Position numbers and translations under genes: made by a program. A stretch of 64,000 nucleotides of DNA from Hymenopus coronatus (Eukaryota; Arthropoda; Insecta; Mantodea; Hymenopodidae), in assembly GCA_030762935.1 (NCBI GenBank), contig CM060900.1, forward strand, positions 375,181,132-375,245,131. The letters run 5' to 3'. Positions 1 through 10,075 of this stretch are shown piece after piece (within the stretch, counting starts at the first letter, position 1; each line of letters starts with the position of its first letter). The notes under the pieces were generated by a model. That model saw only the letters and a list, made by a program, of their open reading frames with translations. It was not told the origin of the DNA and searched no databases.

Positions 1-80
1 TCTCCTGCAGCTGTTCTACACGGAACACCGCCTGCGGTGTCATTAGTAGTTAGAGCGGGCGTTAAACGCTACCAAAAAAA
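1..80 (+). repeat. 3' tail fragment of dispersed element X
   Basis: The segment with 'tgcggtgtcattagtagtta' followed by 'gcgggcgttaaacgctacc' and an A-run closely matches the end of the element at about 3140-3195. Both lie inside the tRNA-like satellite, so this is a truncated 3' end of the same dispersed repeat, cut by the window edge or by an earlier deletion. No coding capacity is visible. Confidence 0.55.
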
Positions 81-929
81 AAATACACGGAACAACCAGG
101 CGATATAGGTGACTGTTAGTTATGTACCTCATGAAGCTGTTTTACACGGACCAACCAGGCGATATAGGCGATTGTTTAATATGTACCTCATGAAGCTGCT
201 TTACACGGAACAACCAGGCGATATAGGTGATTGTTAGTTATATACCTCATGAAGCTGTTTTACACGGAACAACCAGGTGATATAGGCGATTGTTAGTTAT
301 GTACCTCATGAAGCTGTTTTACACGGAACAACCAGGTGATATATGCGATTGATAGTTATGTACCTCATGAAGCTGCTTTACACGGAACAACCAGGCGATA
401 TAGGTGATTGTTAGTTATATACCTCATGAAGCTGCTTTACACGGAACAACCAGGCGATATAGGTGATTGTTAGTTATATACCTCATGAAGCTGTTTTACA
501 CGGAACAACCAGGTGATATAGGCGATTGTTAGTTATGTACCTCATGAAGCTGTTTTACACGGAACAACCAGGTGATATATGCGATTGATAGTTATGTACC
601 TCATGAAGCTGCTTTACACGGAACAACCAGGTGATATAGGTGATTGTTAGTTATGTACCTCATGAAGCTGCTTTACACGGAACAACCAGGTGATATAGGT
701 GATTGTTAGTTATGTACCTCATGAAGCTGTTTTACACGGAACAACCAGGCGATATAGGTGATTGTTAGTTATGTACCTCATGAAGCTGTTTTACACGGAA
801 CAACCAGGCGATATAGGTGATTGTTAGTTATGTACCTCATGAAGCTGCTTTACACGGAACAACCAGGTGATATAGGTGATTGTTAGTTATGTACCTCATG
901 AAGCTGCTTTACACGCAACAACCAGGTGA
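81..929 (+). repeat. 59-bp tandem satellite array (about 14 copies)
   Basis: The motif containing 'cacggaacaaccaggcgata' and 'gttatgtacctcatgaagct' recurs every 59 bases, about 14 times, with only scattered C/T and A/G changes. The unit equals part of the linker of the neighbouring tRNA-like satellite with the tRNA body removed. Some units read 'gatatagg' where the longer unit has 'gatgtagc', the first bases of the tRNA-like part. It therefore appears to be a deletion derivative that amplified separately. No gene lies in it. Confidence 0.93.
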
Positions 930-3010
930 TGCAGCTCAGAGATAGAACGCTTGCTTCTCCTTCGTGAAGTCTCGGGTTCAAGTGCAGCATCTCCTGACCG
1001 CATATATTTTTCTTTTTCCTGCGAGTAGGTACGTGTTATTTACAAATATCAGTTAGAACGTAAAACAGGGAAGTGTAACTCATAGTAAACGTGTTAGCTT
1101 TGTATATGAGAGGTTTTGGGTTCAAATCCCAGCATCGGCACACTGTATTTGCTTTTATCTTTCTTGCGAGTAGATGCGTGTTAGTCATGTAGCTGTTTTG
1201 TACGGAACAAACTGGGGATGTACCTCAAAGGTAGAGCGTTCGCTTCACATTTTAGACGTCCCGGCTTCAAATCTCCACATTTGCAGACTATTTATTTTCA
1301 GCTTACTTGTCAGTATGTACGTGTATGTACATGTACCTGTTTTAAATGGAACAATCAGGGTATGCGCTCGCTTTGCATATGAGAAATCTCTAGATCAAAT
1401 TCCGTCATCTACATAACATATTTAATTTTATTATATTTTATTGCAACTAGGTACCTGCTAGTTACATATCTTATGTAGGAGTTAAACATGACAACCAGGA
1501 TAGCGCTCTCTTTTCAAGTGAAAAGGCGCGGCTTCAAACCTCGCCATCTCTAAAACTTATTGATTTTGATTGTATTTATGCCGAGTAGTTACGTGTTAGC
1601 AACATATCTGATATAGCTGTTATATACAGAACAACTACGGAATGTAGCTGAGAGGTAGAGCGCTTGCTTAACATGTAAGGCATCCCGTGTTCAAATACCG
1701 CCATCTCCTTAAATATTTAGTTTTATTAACTTTCTTGCAAGTAATTACGTGTCAGTTACATATGTTGTGTATTTGATTTACACAGCCAATGAATGTAACT
1801 CAAATGTAGGTACATGTTTCTGTTTGCATGTGAGAAGTACCGGGTTCAAACACCGGTGTTTTACTTGGGTTTTTAGTTTGCTTATCTTTCTTGCAAGTAT
1901 TTACGTGTTAGAAACAGATTTCATGCACCTGTTATAAACACTCAAACAGGGAAAATTACTCACATATAGAGCTCTTACTTCGCATGTGCGTAGTCCCGGG
2001 TTGAAACCCCGACAACTGCAATATGATTTTATTTTGCTTATTTTTCTTGCGAGTAGGTATGTCGTCTTTTACAGACACAACTACTAGGGGATGTATCTCA
2101 GAGATATAAAGCTGGTCTTCGCATGTGAGAAGTCCAGGGTTCAAGTCCTGGCAGATCCAGACCCTATCTATTTTTATCTTTCTAGCGAGTAGGTACGTGT
2201 TATATATATCTCGTGTATCTTTTAGACACGGAACAACTAGGGGATATAGCTCAGAGGTAGAGCATTCTCTTCGCAATGAGAACTCCCGGGTTCAAATCCC
2301 AACATCTTCAGTATATATTTATAAAGATTATACTTCTTGCGTTAGCTATATGCCTCAGGTAGCTGTTTTAATCCAAATAACGAGGGGCGTAGCTCAGTTA
2401 GAGCGCTCGCTTCGCATTTGAGAAATTCCGGTTTCAAATCCCTGCATTTCACGAGTGTATTTATCTTTATTTTTCTTGCAAGTAGTTACGTGTACGTTAT
2501 ATAGCTCACAAAACAACCAGATGATGTGGCTATAAGGTAGAGAGATCGCTTCTTAAGTGAGAAGCCTCCTGTTCGAATCCCAGCATATCTAGAGTGTACT
2601 TATATCGATAACCTTTCTTGCGGGTAGGTATGCGTTAGTTATATATCTCATGTAGCATGGAACAACGACGGGATGTAAGTCAGAGTTAGAACGCTGTCTT
2701 CTCATGTGAGAGGTCTCGGGTTCACATCCCGGCATCTCCAGTATGTATTTAATTGTATTATCTTTCTTGCGAGTAGGTAGGTGTTAGCTATATATCCCAA
2801 GTTTCTATTTTACACGGAACAAACTGGGGATGTAGCTCAGAGGAATAACAGTTGCTTCGCATTTGAGAAGCCCGGGTTCAAATCCCAGCATCTTCCGAAT
2901 GTGTTTATATTGATCATATTTCTTGAGACTAGGTACACGTTAGTTATATAGCTCACGTAGTCGTTATACTCGGAACAAGCAGGGATTGTAGCTCAGAGGT
3001 GGAGCGCTCG
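930..3010 (+). repeat. tRNA-Ala-derived satellite, first forward block
   Basis: About 14 degenerate units, 140-160 bp each. The consensus body begins GGGGATGTAGCTCAGAGG, continues with TAGAGCGCTCGCTTCGCATG, and ends GTTCAAATCC then a stem closing in CATCTCCA. This matches the layout of tRNA-Ala: acceptor stem GGGGATG against CATCTCC, an A-box-like TAGCTCAGAGG, an anticodon loop TTCGCAT (CGC, Ala) and a B-box-like GGTTCAAATCC. The linker has 'tttcttgcgagtaggtacgt' and 'acacggaacaacca'. Most copies carry stem mismatches or base changes, so they read as tRNA pseudogene units rather than working tRNAs. A single functional copy cannot be excluded by eye. Confidence 0.88.
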
Positions 3011-3195
3011 CTATGCTTGTAAGAAGATTTGTGGTGGACAAAGCGGCGCTGGGGCGGGGTTTCTCCAGGTACTCCGGTTTCCCCCGCCGTCTCATTCCAC
3101 CGGCGCTCCATCATCATGCATGCATAATCAGTGTCACCGCTTGCGGTGCCATAAGTAGTTAATGCGGGCGTTAAACACTAACAAACAAACAAAAA
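3011..3195 (+). repeat. Dispersed element X, GC-rich, A-rich 3' end
   Basis: A GC-rich block ('ggcgctggggcggggtttct', 'ggtactccggtttccccc') ends in 'gcgggcgttaaacactaac' and an AAAC-rich tail. It interrupts the tRNA-like satellite exactly where the satellite changes orientation. Its tail is shared with positions 1-80 and, inverted, with about 52120-52255. It looks like a non-autonomous retroelement or its 3' part; I cannot name the family. Confidence 0.6.
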
Positions 3196-4292
3196 AACGT
3201 ACCTAAGCGCAAGAAATATAATGAATATAAATACAGTTGGAAGATGCTGGGATTTTAACCTGGGACTTCTCAAATGTGAAGCAACTCTTATATCTCTGAG
3301 CTACATACCCAGGTTGTTCCGAGTATAACGGCTATTTGCGATGTATATCTAACACGTACCTAATCGCAAGAAAGTTAAAAATAAATACAGTCTGGAAATG
3401 CCGGGACCTCTCACATGCGAAGGGAGTACTGTACCTCCTAGCTCCATCCACTGGTTGTTTCAGGTAAAACAGCTTCTTGAGATATATTACTCAGACGTAT
3501 CTACTCGCAAAAAGTAGTCGCCCTCCGTGGTGTAATGCTAACTTCATATACCCAAGGTCGCGGGTTCAAACCCGGCGGAGGACGGGTGTAACAATCTTTA
3601 GCATGGCTTCCTTCGTAAGGAAAGTAAAGCCTTTGGTCCCGTGTCGTAGATTTACGGCACGTAAAAGAACCTCAAGCCTGATAGAGAGGCCTGTGAGCAA
3701 AATTGAGCGGTCTTTCACGCCCAATTTAGAATGGGACGCTGAGAACCACAGCAGTTAAGAGCGTCCATAAATAACCGCCATTTACATTTTTTTTTTTTAT
3801 TTTCGCAAAAAGTATAACCAGTATAAATACACTCCGGAGATGCCGGGATTTGAACCCGAGACTTCTCACGTAATAATCGATCGCTCCAACTCTGAACTAC
3901 TTTCCCACTGTGTTTCGTCTATAACAACTACATGAGATATATAGCTCACACGTACCTACTCGCAAGAAAGATAAAAGTATGTATGTCCTCGGAATGGTGG
4001 GATTTGAACCCGAGACTTCTCGATGGCAAAGTAAACGCACTGCCTCTGAGCTACATTCCTTGGTTTTTATGATTAAAACAGCTACACGTACATACGGGTA
4101 CCTACTCGTAATAAAGATAGAAATAAATACAGTCTGGAAATTATATTATTTGAATCAGGAACCTCTCAAATATGAAGCGAACCTTGGACATCTCACATGC
4201 GAAGCCAGCTTTATAGCTCTCAGGTGCATCCCCTGGTTGTTGTGTCTATAACAGCTACACGAGGTTTGAAACTAACATATACCTACTCGCAA
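3196..4292 (-). repeat. tRNA-Ala-derived satellite, inverted block
   Basis: Units here read on the minus strand: 'gatgccgggatttgaacccg' and 'cgcaagaaag' are the reverse complements of the forward B-box region and linker. About five to six units are present, split by a SINE at 3517-3802. Forward orientation resumes abruptly near 4292, inside 'cgcaagacaagtcccgggtt', where linker joins T-arm without the rest of the unit. That abrupt joint marks an inversion breakpoint. Confidence 0.85.
3517..3802 (+). repeat. SINE A copy, 12-bp target duplication
   Basis: A tRNA-derived SINE. The head resembles a tRNA with 'ccctccgtggtgtaatg' (A-box region) and 'gggttcaaacccggcggagg' (B box). The body has 'tagcatggcttccttcg', 'gtcccgtgtcgtagattta' and 'gaatgggacgctgagaacc', and the end has 'gagcgtccataaataac' followed by a T-rich tail. 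It is flanked by perfect 12-bp direct repeats TCGCAAAAAGTA at 3505-3516 and 3803-3814, the usual mark of LINE-driven target-primed insertion. The target is a linker of the inverted tRNA-like array. An open frame of 93 codons here is incidental. Confidence 0.93.
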
Positions 4293-7200
4293 GACAAGTC
4301 CCGGGTTCAGTTCTCAGCATCTTTCGATTGTATTTATATTGATTATATATTTCCTGCGAATAGGTACGTGTTAGTTATACATCTCTTGTAGATGTTCCCC
4401 GCAGAAAACCCAGCGGATGTAGCTTACAGGTATAGCGCTCGTAGGTGAGAAGTCTCGGGTTCGAATCCATGGCATCTCCAAACCGTAATTATTTGTATTT
4501 TTCTTGCTGGAAGGTACGTATTAGTTCTATCTCTCATGTAGCTATTAGACATGGAACTACCAGGGGATGCAGGTAATTGTATCTCATGTAGCTGTTTTAC
4601 ATGGAACAACCAGGGGATGTACCTCAGAGGTAAAAGGTTCGCTTTGCATTTGAGAGGTCCCTCATTCAAATGCTGGCATCCGCAGACCGTATTTATTTTA
4701 TTTCTTGCGTATATACGTGTAGCTATTTTAAACGGAACAACCAAGGGATGCAGCTCAAATGTAGAGCTCTTGCTTCGCATTCGAGTAATCTCGGGTTCAA
4801 ATACCAGCATCTCCAGACTGTAAATATATTTTTACCTTTCTTGCGAGTAAGTACATATTGGTTATATATCTCGTGTAGTCATTATACTCGGAACAACGTG
4901 GTCACGTAGCCCAGAGGTTACGCGCTCGCTTCGTATGTGAGAAGTCCCAGGTTCGAATACCAGTATCTTCTGAATGAGTTTATATTGATTGTATTTGTTG
5001 CGGGTAGGTATGTGTTAGTTATATATCTCGTGTAGTTGTTTTGCACGCAATAACCAGAGGATGCATCACTTCGCAAATGAGAGGTCCCAGGCTCAAATCT
5101 TGGCATCTCCATAATGTGTTTAATATTATCATATTTCTTGTGAGTAGGTACGTGTTAGTATAAATGTCATGTAGCTGTCTACACGGAACAACCTGGGTTT
5201 GTAGCTCAGAGGTAGAGTTCTTGCTTTGCAGATGCGAAGTCCTGGTTTCAACCTCCGCCATCTCCAGAATATATTTAATTTCATTATCTTCCTTGCTACT
5301 AGGTAGGAGTTACATATCTTACGTAGGTGTTAAAAACAAACCAGGGGCTTCACTTCTGCGGTAGAGGGCCCTCTTTGCATGTGAGAAGGCGCGAGTTCTA
5401 ACCTCGCCATCTCCAAAATGTGTTTATTTTGATTATCTTTCTGGCGAGTAGGTACGTGTTAGCTACATATCCCATATAGCTGTTATACACACAACAACTA
5501 GGGGACGTAGTGCAGAGATAGATGGTTCGCTTTGAATGTGAGGAGTACCGGGTTCAAACACCGGTATTTCACTTAGGCTTTTAGTTTGCTTATTTTTGTT
5601 GCAAGTAGATATGTGTTAGTTCCATATCTAATGTAGGTGTTATACACACAACTAACAGGATATGTAACTTAGAAGTAGCGCCCTCGCTTCTCATATGAGA
5701 AGTATCGGGTTCAAACACCGGCATTTTAGGTAGGCTTTTAGTTTCTGTATATTTTTTGGCCTGTAGTTACGTGTTAGTTACAGGTTTCATATACCTGCTA
5801 TAAACACTACCATCAAGGAAAATTACTCAAGGGAAGAGCGTTCGCTTCGCTTGTGCATAGTCCCTGGTTGAAACACCGACATCTCCAGCATGATTTTATT
5901 TTGCTTATCTTTCTTGCGGGTAGGTATGTGTTGGTTACAAACCTCGTGGAGCTATTTCAGACAACAACAACCAGCGGATGTAGTTCAGAGTTATGTCGCT
6001 GGTCTCATACCGAGATGTCCCGGGTTCAAATCCTAGGTCCTTCAGAATGAATTTAAATATATTATATGTCTTGCGAGTAGGTATATGTTAGTTTCAAACC
6101 TCGTGTAGCTGTTATAGACACAACAACCAGGGGATGCACCTGAGAGCTATAAAGCTGGCTTCGCATGTGAGATGTCCAAGGTTCTAACCCCGGGTTCTCC
6201 TATAATGGTCCTAGTTTACATATTTTTCTTACGAGTACGTACCTGTTTGTTTCACATCTTATACACAACCAGGGAATGTAGGTCCTGGTAGAGCCCAAGC
6301 TCCGCATGTGGGAATTACCAAGTAATCAGAGTATCCTCTCAATTGCTTATTTGCTTCTCTAGTTGATGGTAGGTACGAATTTATTTACATCTCGTGCAGT
6401 ACTTAAAATGGAAATGTAGGGGATGAAGCACAAGGGTAGAACGCTCGCTTCGGGTGTAATAGCTCCAGGGTTGAAACCCGGCATTTGTAAAAGCTTTCAT
6501 TTAGTTTAACTTTCTTGTGAGTAGTTATGTGTTGGTTACATATCTGGTGCAACTGTTTTACATACAACGCTCAGAGGTGGAGCGAGCGTTTGTATTGCAT
6601 TTGAAGAAAACCCGCGTTGAGGTACCAGCATATTCAAAATATAATTATTTTTCTTGTCCTTTCTTGTAGGTAAGCGTTAGTTAAATATGTGGCATAGATG
6701 CTATATACAAACAACCTGCGTACTTATCGCAGAGGTATAGCGCTAGTTGTGTATGTTTGAAAGCCCGGGTTCAAACTCCTGCAACTCTAGGATGTATTGT
6801 TTTTATTCTTTTTTGAGAGCACGTACATACTACTTATATATCTCATGTAGCTGTTACGGACACTTTCTCTAACGCATGTAGCTCAAGCATAGTGCTAGCT
6901 TCGCATTTGAGAAGGCCCGGATTCAATACATCACATCTGCGGAATATGTTTGTTTTGCTTTCATTTTTGTGTGTAGATGGGCGTGTACCTCGTATAGCTG
7001 CTATACGCACAACAGCCAGGGGATGTAACTCAGTGGTAGAGTTCTCGCTTCGAACTGTGATAAAACCCGGTTCAAACAACGGAATCTTAAAAAAAGAGTT
7101 ATTTGCCTCTCCTATTTACTGGTAGGTACATTTTTTATGTACATCTCGTGCAGTATTTTTAATGATTCAGTAGGGGATAGAACCCAGAAGTATACGACTC

Positions 7201-8520
7201 GCCTCGTATACCGCAACTATAAGTTCAGGGTTCAAAACCTGCTTTTCTAATTTTTTTTTAATTTAAATTTCTACTGCGAGTAGGTAGTGTTATTTACTAT
7301 GTCAGGGAGCTACTACACACCCAAGAATCGGTGGATGTAACTCAGAGGTAAGAAGGTCCGGGTTCGAATTCACGCATCTCCAGAATGTAGTTTTTTTTTT
7401 GTTTATTATCTTACTTGCAAGTAGGTACGTGTTATATATCTAATTTAGATGTTAGCTACGTGAGACATGTACAGTTAGGGGATGTAGCTCAGCGGTAGAG
7501 CGCTCACTTCGCACGCGAGCAGTGCCGCGTTTAAACACCGTTATCTTCAGAATGTATTTATTTTGCTTTTATTTTTGCGAGATTCATGTTAGTTACATAC
7601 CTCGTATAGGTGTTATATACACAATACCCAGGGAATGTAGCTCAGCGGTAGAGCGCTCACTTCGCACACGAGCAGTGCCGCGTTTAAACACCGTTATCTT
7701 CACAATGTATTTATTTTGCTTTTAATTTTGCGAGATTCATGTTAGTTACATACCTCGTATAGGTGTTATATACACAATACCCAGGGAATGTAGCTCAGAG
7801 GTAGAGCGCTCACTTCGCACGCGAGCAGTACCGCGTTTAAACACCGTTATCTTCAGAATGTATTTATTTTGCTTTTATGTTTGCGAGATTCATGTTAGTT
7901 ACATACCTCGTATAGGTGTTATATACACAATACCCAGGGAATGTAGCTCAGCGGCAGAGCGCTCACTTTGCACGCGAGCAGTACCGCGTTTAAACACCGT
8001 TATCTGCAGAATGTATTTATTTTGCTTTTATTTTTGCGAGATTCATGTTAGTTACATACCTCGTATAGGTGTTATATACACTATAGAATAGCCACATGAT
8101 GTAGCTCAGAAATACTTTTATTTGTCTCTCATACTTGCTGGTAGGTACGTTTCTTATCCGCATCTCATGCAGTACTTATAAAGAATGAACGCTCACTTCA
8201 CATGTTGTAAGTCCAAGGTTGAATACCCGGCTTAACCAAAAATTTTATTTAGCTTAACTTTCTTGCGAGTAGGTCCGTGTTTGTCGCTCATCACGTAGCT
8301 AATACAATTAAAGCAACCAAGTGATGTGGCTCAGAGAAACAGCGTTCGCTTATTATTTGAGAAGGTCTGGGTTCAAACACCGGCATCGCCAAAACTATTT
8401 TATTTGCTTCTCCTACTGGTTAAGTACTTGTTTGGCACAATGGTGTGCAGCTCTTATACTCAGATAGCAGAGGTTGAAGCTATCGTTTGGCATGTGTGAT
8501 ACCCCGGGTTCAATAGAAAT
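4293..8520 (+). repeat. tRNA-Ala-derived satellite, second forward block
   Basis: About 27 further units, again 140-160 bp. Better-preserved ones are around 4606-4682, 4742-4813, 5190-5265 and 7477-7549. The anticodon loop stays mostly TTCGCAT or TTTGCAT, and the B-box-like GTTCAAA is the best conserved part. Linkers contain runs of four or five T a short way after the tRNA-like 3' end, which could stop RNA polymerase III. Similarity fades toward 8300-8520, where units are badly decayed. Small ORFs over this block repeat the same spurious peptides. Confidence 0.87.
7440..8090 (+). repeat. 153-bp homogenised sub-array (four units)
   Basis: The string 'cttcgcac' (or 'ctttgcac') falls at 7507, 7660, 7813 and 7966, exactly 153 bases apart each time. 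Both the tRNA-like body and the linker are nearly identical between these four units, unlike the rest of the array. The body carries shared changes such as 'gtgccgcgtttaaacaccg' in the T-arm, so the ancestral copy was already a damaged tRNA-like sequence when it was amplified. Confidence 0.9.
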
Positions 8521-9600
8521 ATGTCGTTGATTTCTGTCATTTAAAACGTGATACAAGAATAATATTTCCAACATTATTCGATACTTACAACATGTAGTTT
8601 TTGTAATGTTTTAAGAGTTGCACAAAAGCAAGATGCATTATAATTCTGGAATGTCATCTCACACTTCTGAAATTATAGAAAATATATACGTTTCTGCTGT
8701 GTTGAAACTGTTTGCTGATTTTTCATTCACATGCCGAAGAAAATAAATTTTATTACCGATATTTAAAACATCAAATGTCTTGTGTTTATCAGAGATGAGA
8801 AAAGGAAGAGAGGTGTGATAGGTAGGAAGAGAGGTGGAGTGGATGAATTAGAGAGAGGAGAAGCAATTTAGGAAGAGGTAGTGGGAAGAGGGAAGAGAGG
8901 CACATGGTGTGACAGAGAAATTGGGAGAGTAGTAAAAAGAATCTACCCAGTTAAAGGAGAGTTAGGCTCACTTAGTTGTGAATTATGAATTATTCTATTA
9001 GCTACAGAACAAAACTGCCCTACTTCTACTTTTAAGACGCTGAACAACGCGCACATGAATGAAAAAATACTGGGAATAGGATTATAGGTTAATGCATTAA
9101 ATACCATGTCACAGTTCTTGATCACATCCTTGTTGATCGAGATTTGCTGAAGCGTAATCAAATTCAGAGTCAACAGCGCTAAGCTCATGATTCTACCAGA
9201 ATTACTTAAAAGAAGACAATCCAACTCTACGGTCAAAGAAACTGAAGTATAGTTACCGTTTTACTGTCAATATTGCTTCGTATTTGTTTTGTTTTACTTT
9301 GAAACATTGTGCGACGGGACATTCTTTTGGCTATAAAGAAAAAAAAAAACAAAAACAAAAAGAGGTCTCCAAATTTTTCTCAGATGAAACAGACGCTCTA
9401 TTGGAATAACTAGAAAATGAAAGGGTTGATTCACGTTAAGGTCAAGTAGGAGGCATAGGAGTATTTAACCATAAAGGCAGGCAGGTTTCAATAGACTAAT
9501 AAATTATACGTGAGTTATGTGTAAATATTCAGAAATTAAATAAACGTTATTTGCAAATTGCATTATACCTAACCATTTATAATACATTAGAACTCATTAC
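8521..9600. other. No gene recognised; includes purine-rich tract
   Basis: AT-rich unique-looking sequence downstream of the satellite. Apart from the purine-rich tract at 8791-8940 and an A-run near 9341-9362 I see no repeat or gene. A 97-codon open frame on the minus strand at 8943-9236 has no motif I recognise. Confidence 0.5.
8791..8940 (+). repeat. Purine-rich (GA) low-complexity tract
   Basis: About 150 bases are dominated by G and A ('gaaaaggaagagaggtg', 'gaggtagtgggaagaggga') with few pyrimidines. Such tracts are simple-sequence-like and can form unusual DNA structures. No coding sense is visible. Confidence 0.7.
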
Positions 9601-9672
9601 CTAACCAACCAACCAACCAACCAACCAACCAACCAACTAACTAAATAAATAAACAAACAAATAAATAATAGA
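9601..9672 (+). repeat. Tetranucleotide microsatellite (CCAA, then AAAT/AAAC)
   Basis: About eight CCAA units pass into CTAA, AAAT and CAAA units, a typical decaying tetranucleotide run. Confidence 0.9.
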
Positions 9673-9734
9673 TTAGGTAAATTTTAGGTGTAAAAACGTA
9701 ATGTTTGAGTTTTTGTTATAATTTGAATTGCCCT

Positions 9735-9885
9735 GAGTGTAACTCATTGGTGTGAGGGTAGCACATATGCCTCACATTCAAGAATCAAAACAGAGCGTCT
9801 ATAAATAAAATCCACTTTCATTTAACTTAATTTCAAGTGGTCTCGAGGTCGAATCTCAGTTATGGTCAGTTAGCCGGATAAGACT
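9735..9885 (+). repeat. SINE D copy, interrupted by a short insert
   Basis: The head 'gggtagcacatatgcctcac' and, after an interruption, 'ctcgaggtcgaatctcag' followed by 'ccggataagacttttcc' match SINE D copies at 23614 and 46437. A 49-base insert flanked by TTCAAG splits the tRNA-like head between the anticodon-arm and T-arm regions. Confidence 0.7.
9783..9831 (+). repeat. Short SINE A 3'-end insert in SINE D
   Basis: The string 'gagcgtctataaataaaa' resembles the SINE A end 'gagcgtccataaataaca'. The insert is bounded by TTCAAG at 9777-9782 and 9832-9837, so it looks like a very 5'-truncated SINE A insertion. Similarity is short, so the call is tentative. Confidence 0.45.
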
Positions 9886-10075
9886 TTTCCTCTCTGACCT
9901 CTCAGTCATTTCATTTACATGCCACCAAACTGTATTCTTTGATACTCGAAATCGTTTTTCACATTTTCTGTTTCCATTTTCTTCAAAAGAGTTGGCTATT
10001 TCTAAAATGATCGGGTTTGACATTGGTTCCGCTTTAAGTAATCCAGGTACATTATCTGTCATGAATATCTTCAAG
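9886..10075 (-). pseudogene. Possible helix-turn-helix ORF fragment
   Basis: Read on the minus strand, the unique sequence next to the 31-bp satellite gives a peptide with 'EIANSFEENGNRKCEKRFRV' then 'SKNTVWWHV'. This spacing (helix, NG turn, basic helix, V-S-x-x-T-V) is like Pipsqueak-type helix-turn-helix domains found in some transposases and transcription factors. Only about 60 codons are available and there is no start of its own: the open frame runs in from the satellite. It may be a transposase fragment, or chance. No partner domain is visible in the flanks. Confidence 0.25.

Noticed and set aside
81..929. CRISPR-like array
   Set aside because: The 59-bp units abut with no unique spacers, and the context is clearly eukaryotic.
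930..8520. Cluster of functional tRNA-Ala genes
   Set aside because: Nearly every unit has stem mismatches or loop changes, and the amplified 153-bp units have a damaged T-arm. They are better described as pseudogene satellite units, though one working copy cannot be excluded by eye.
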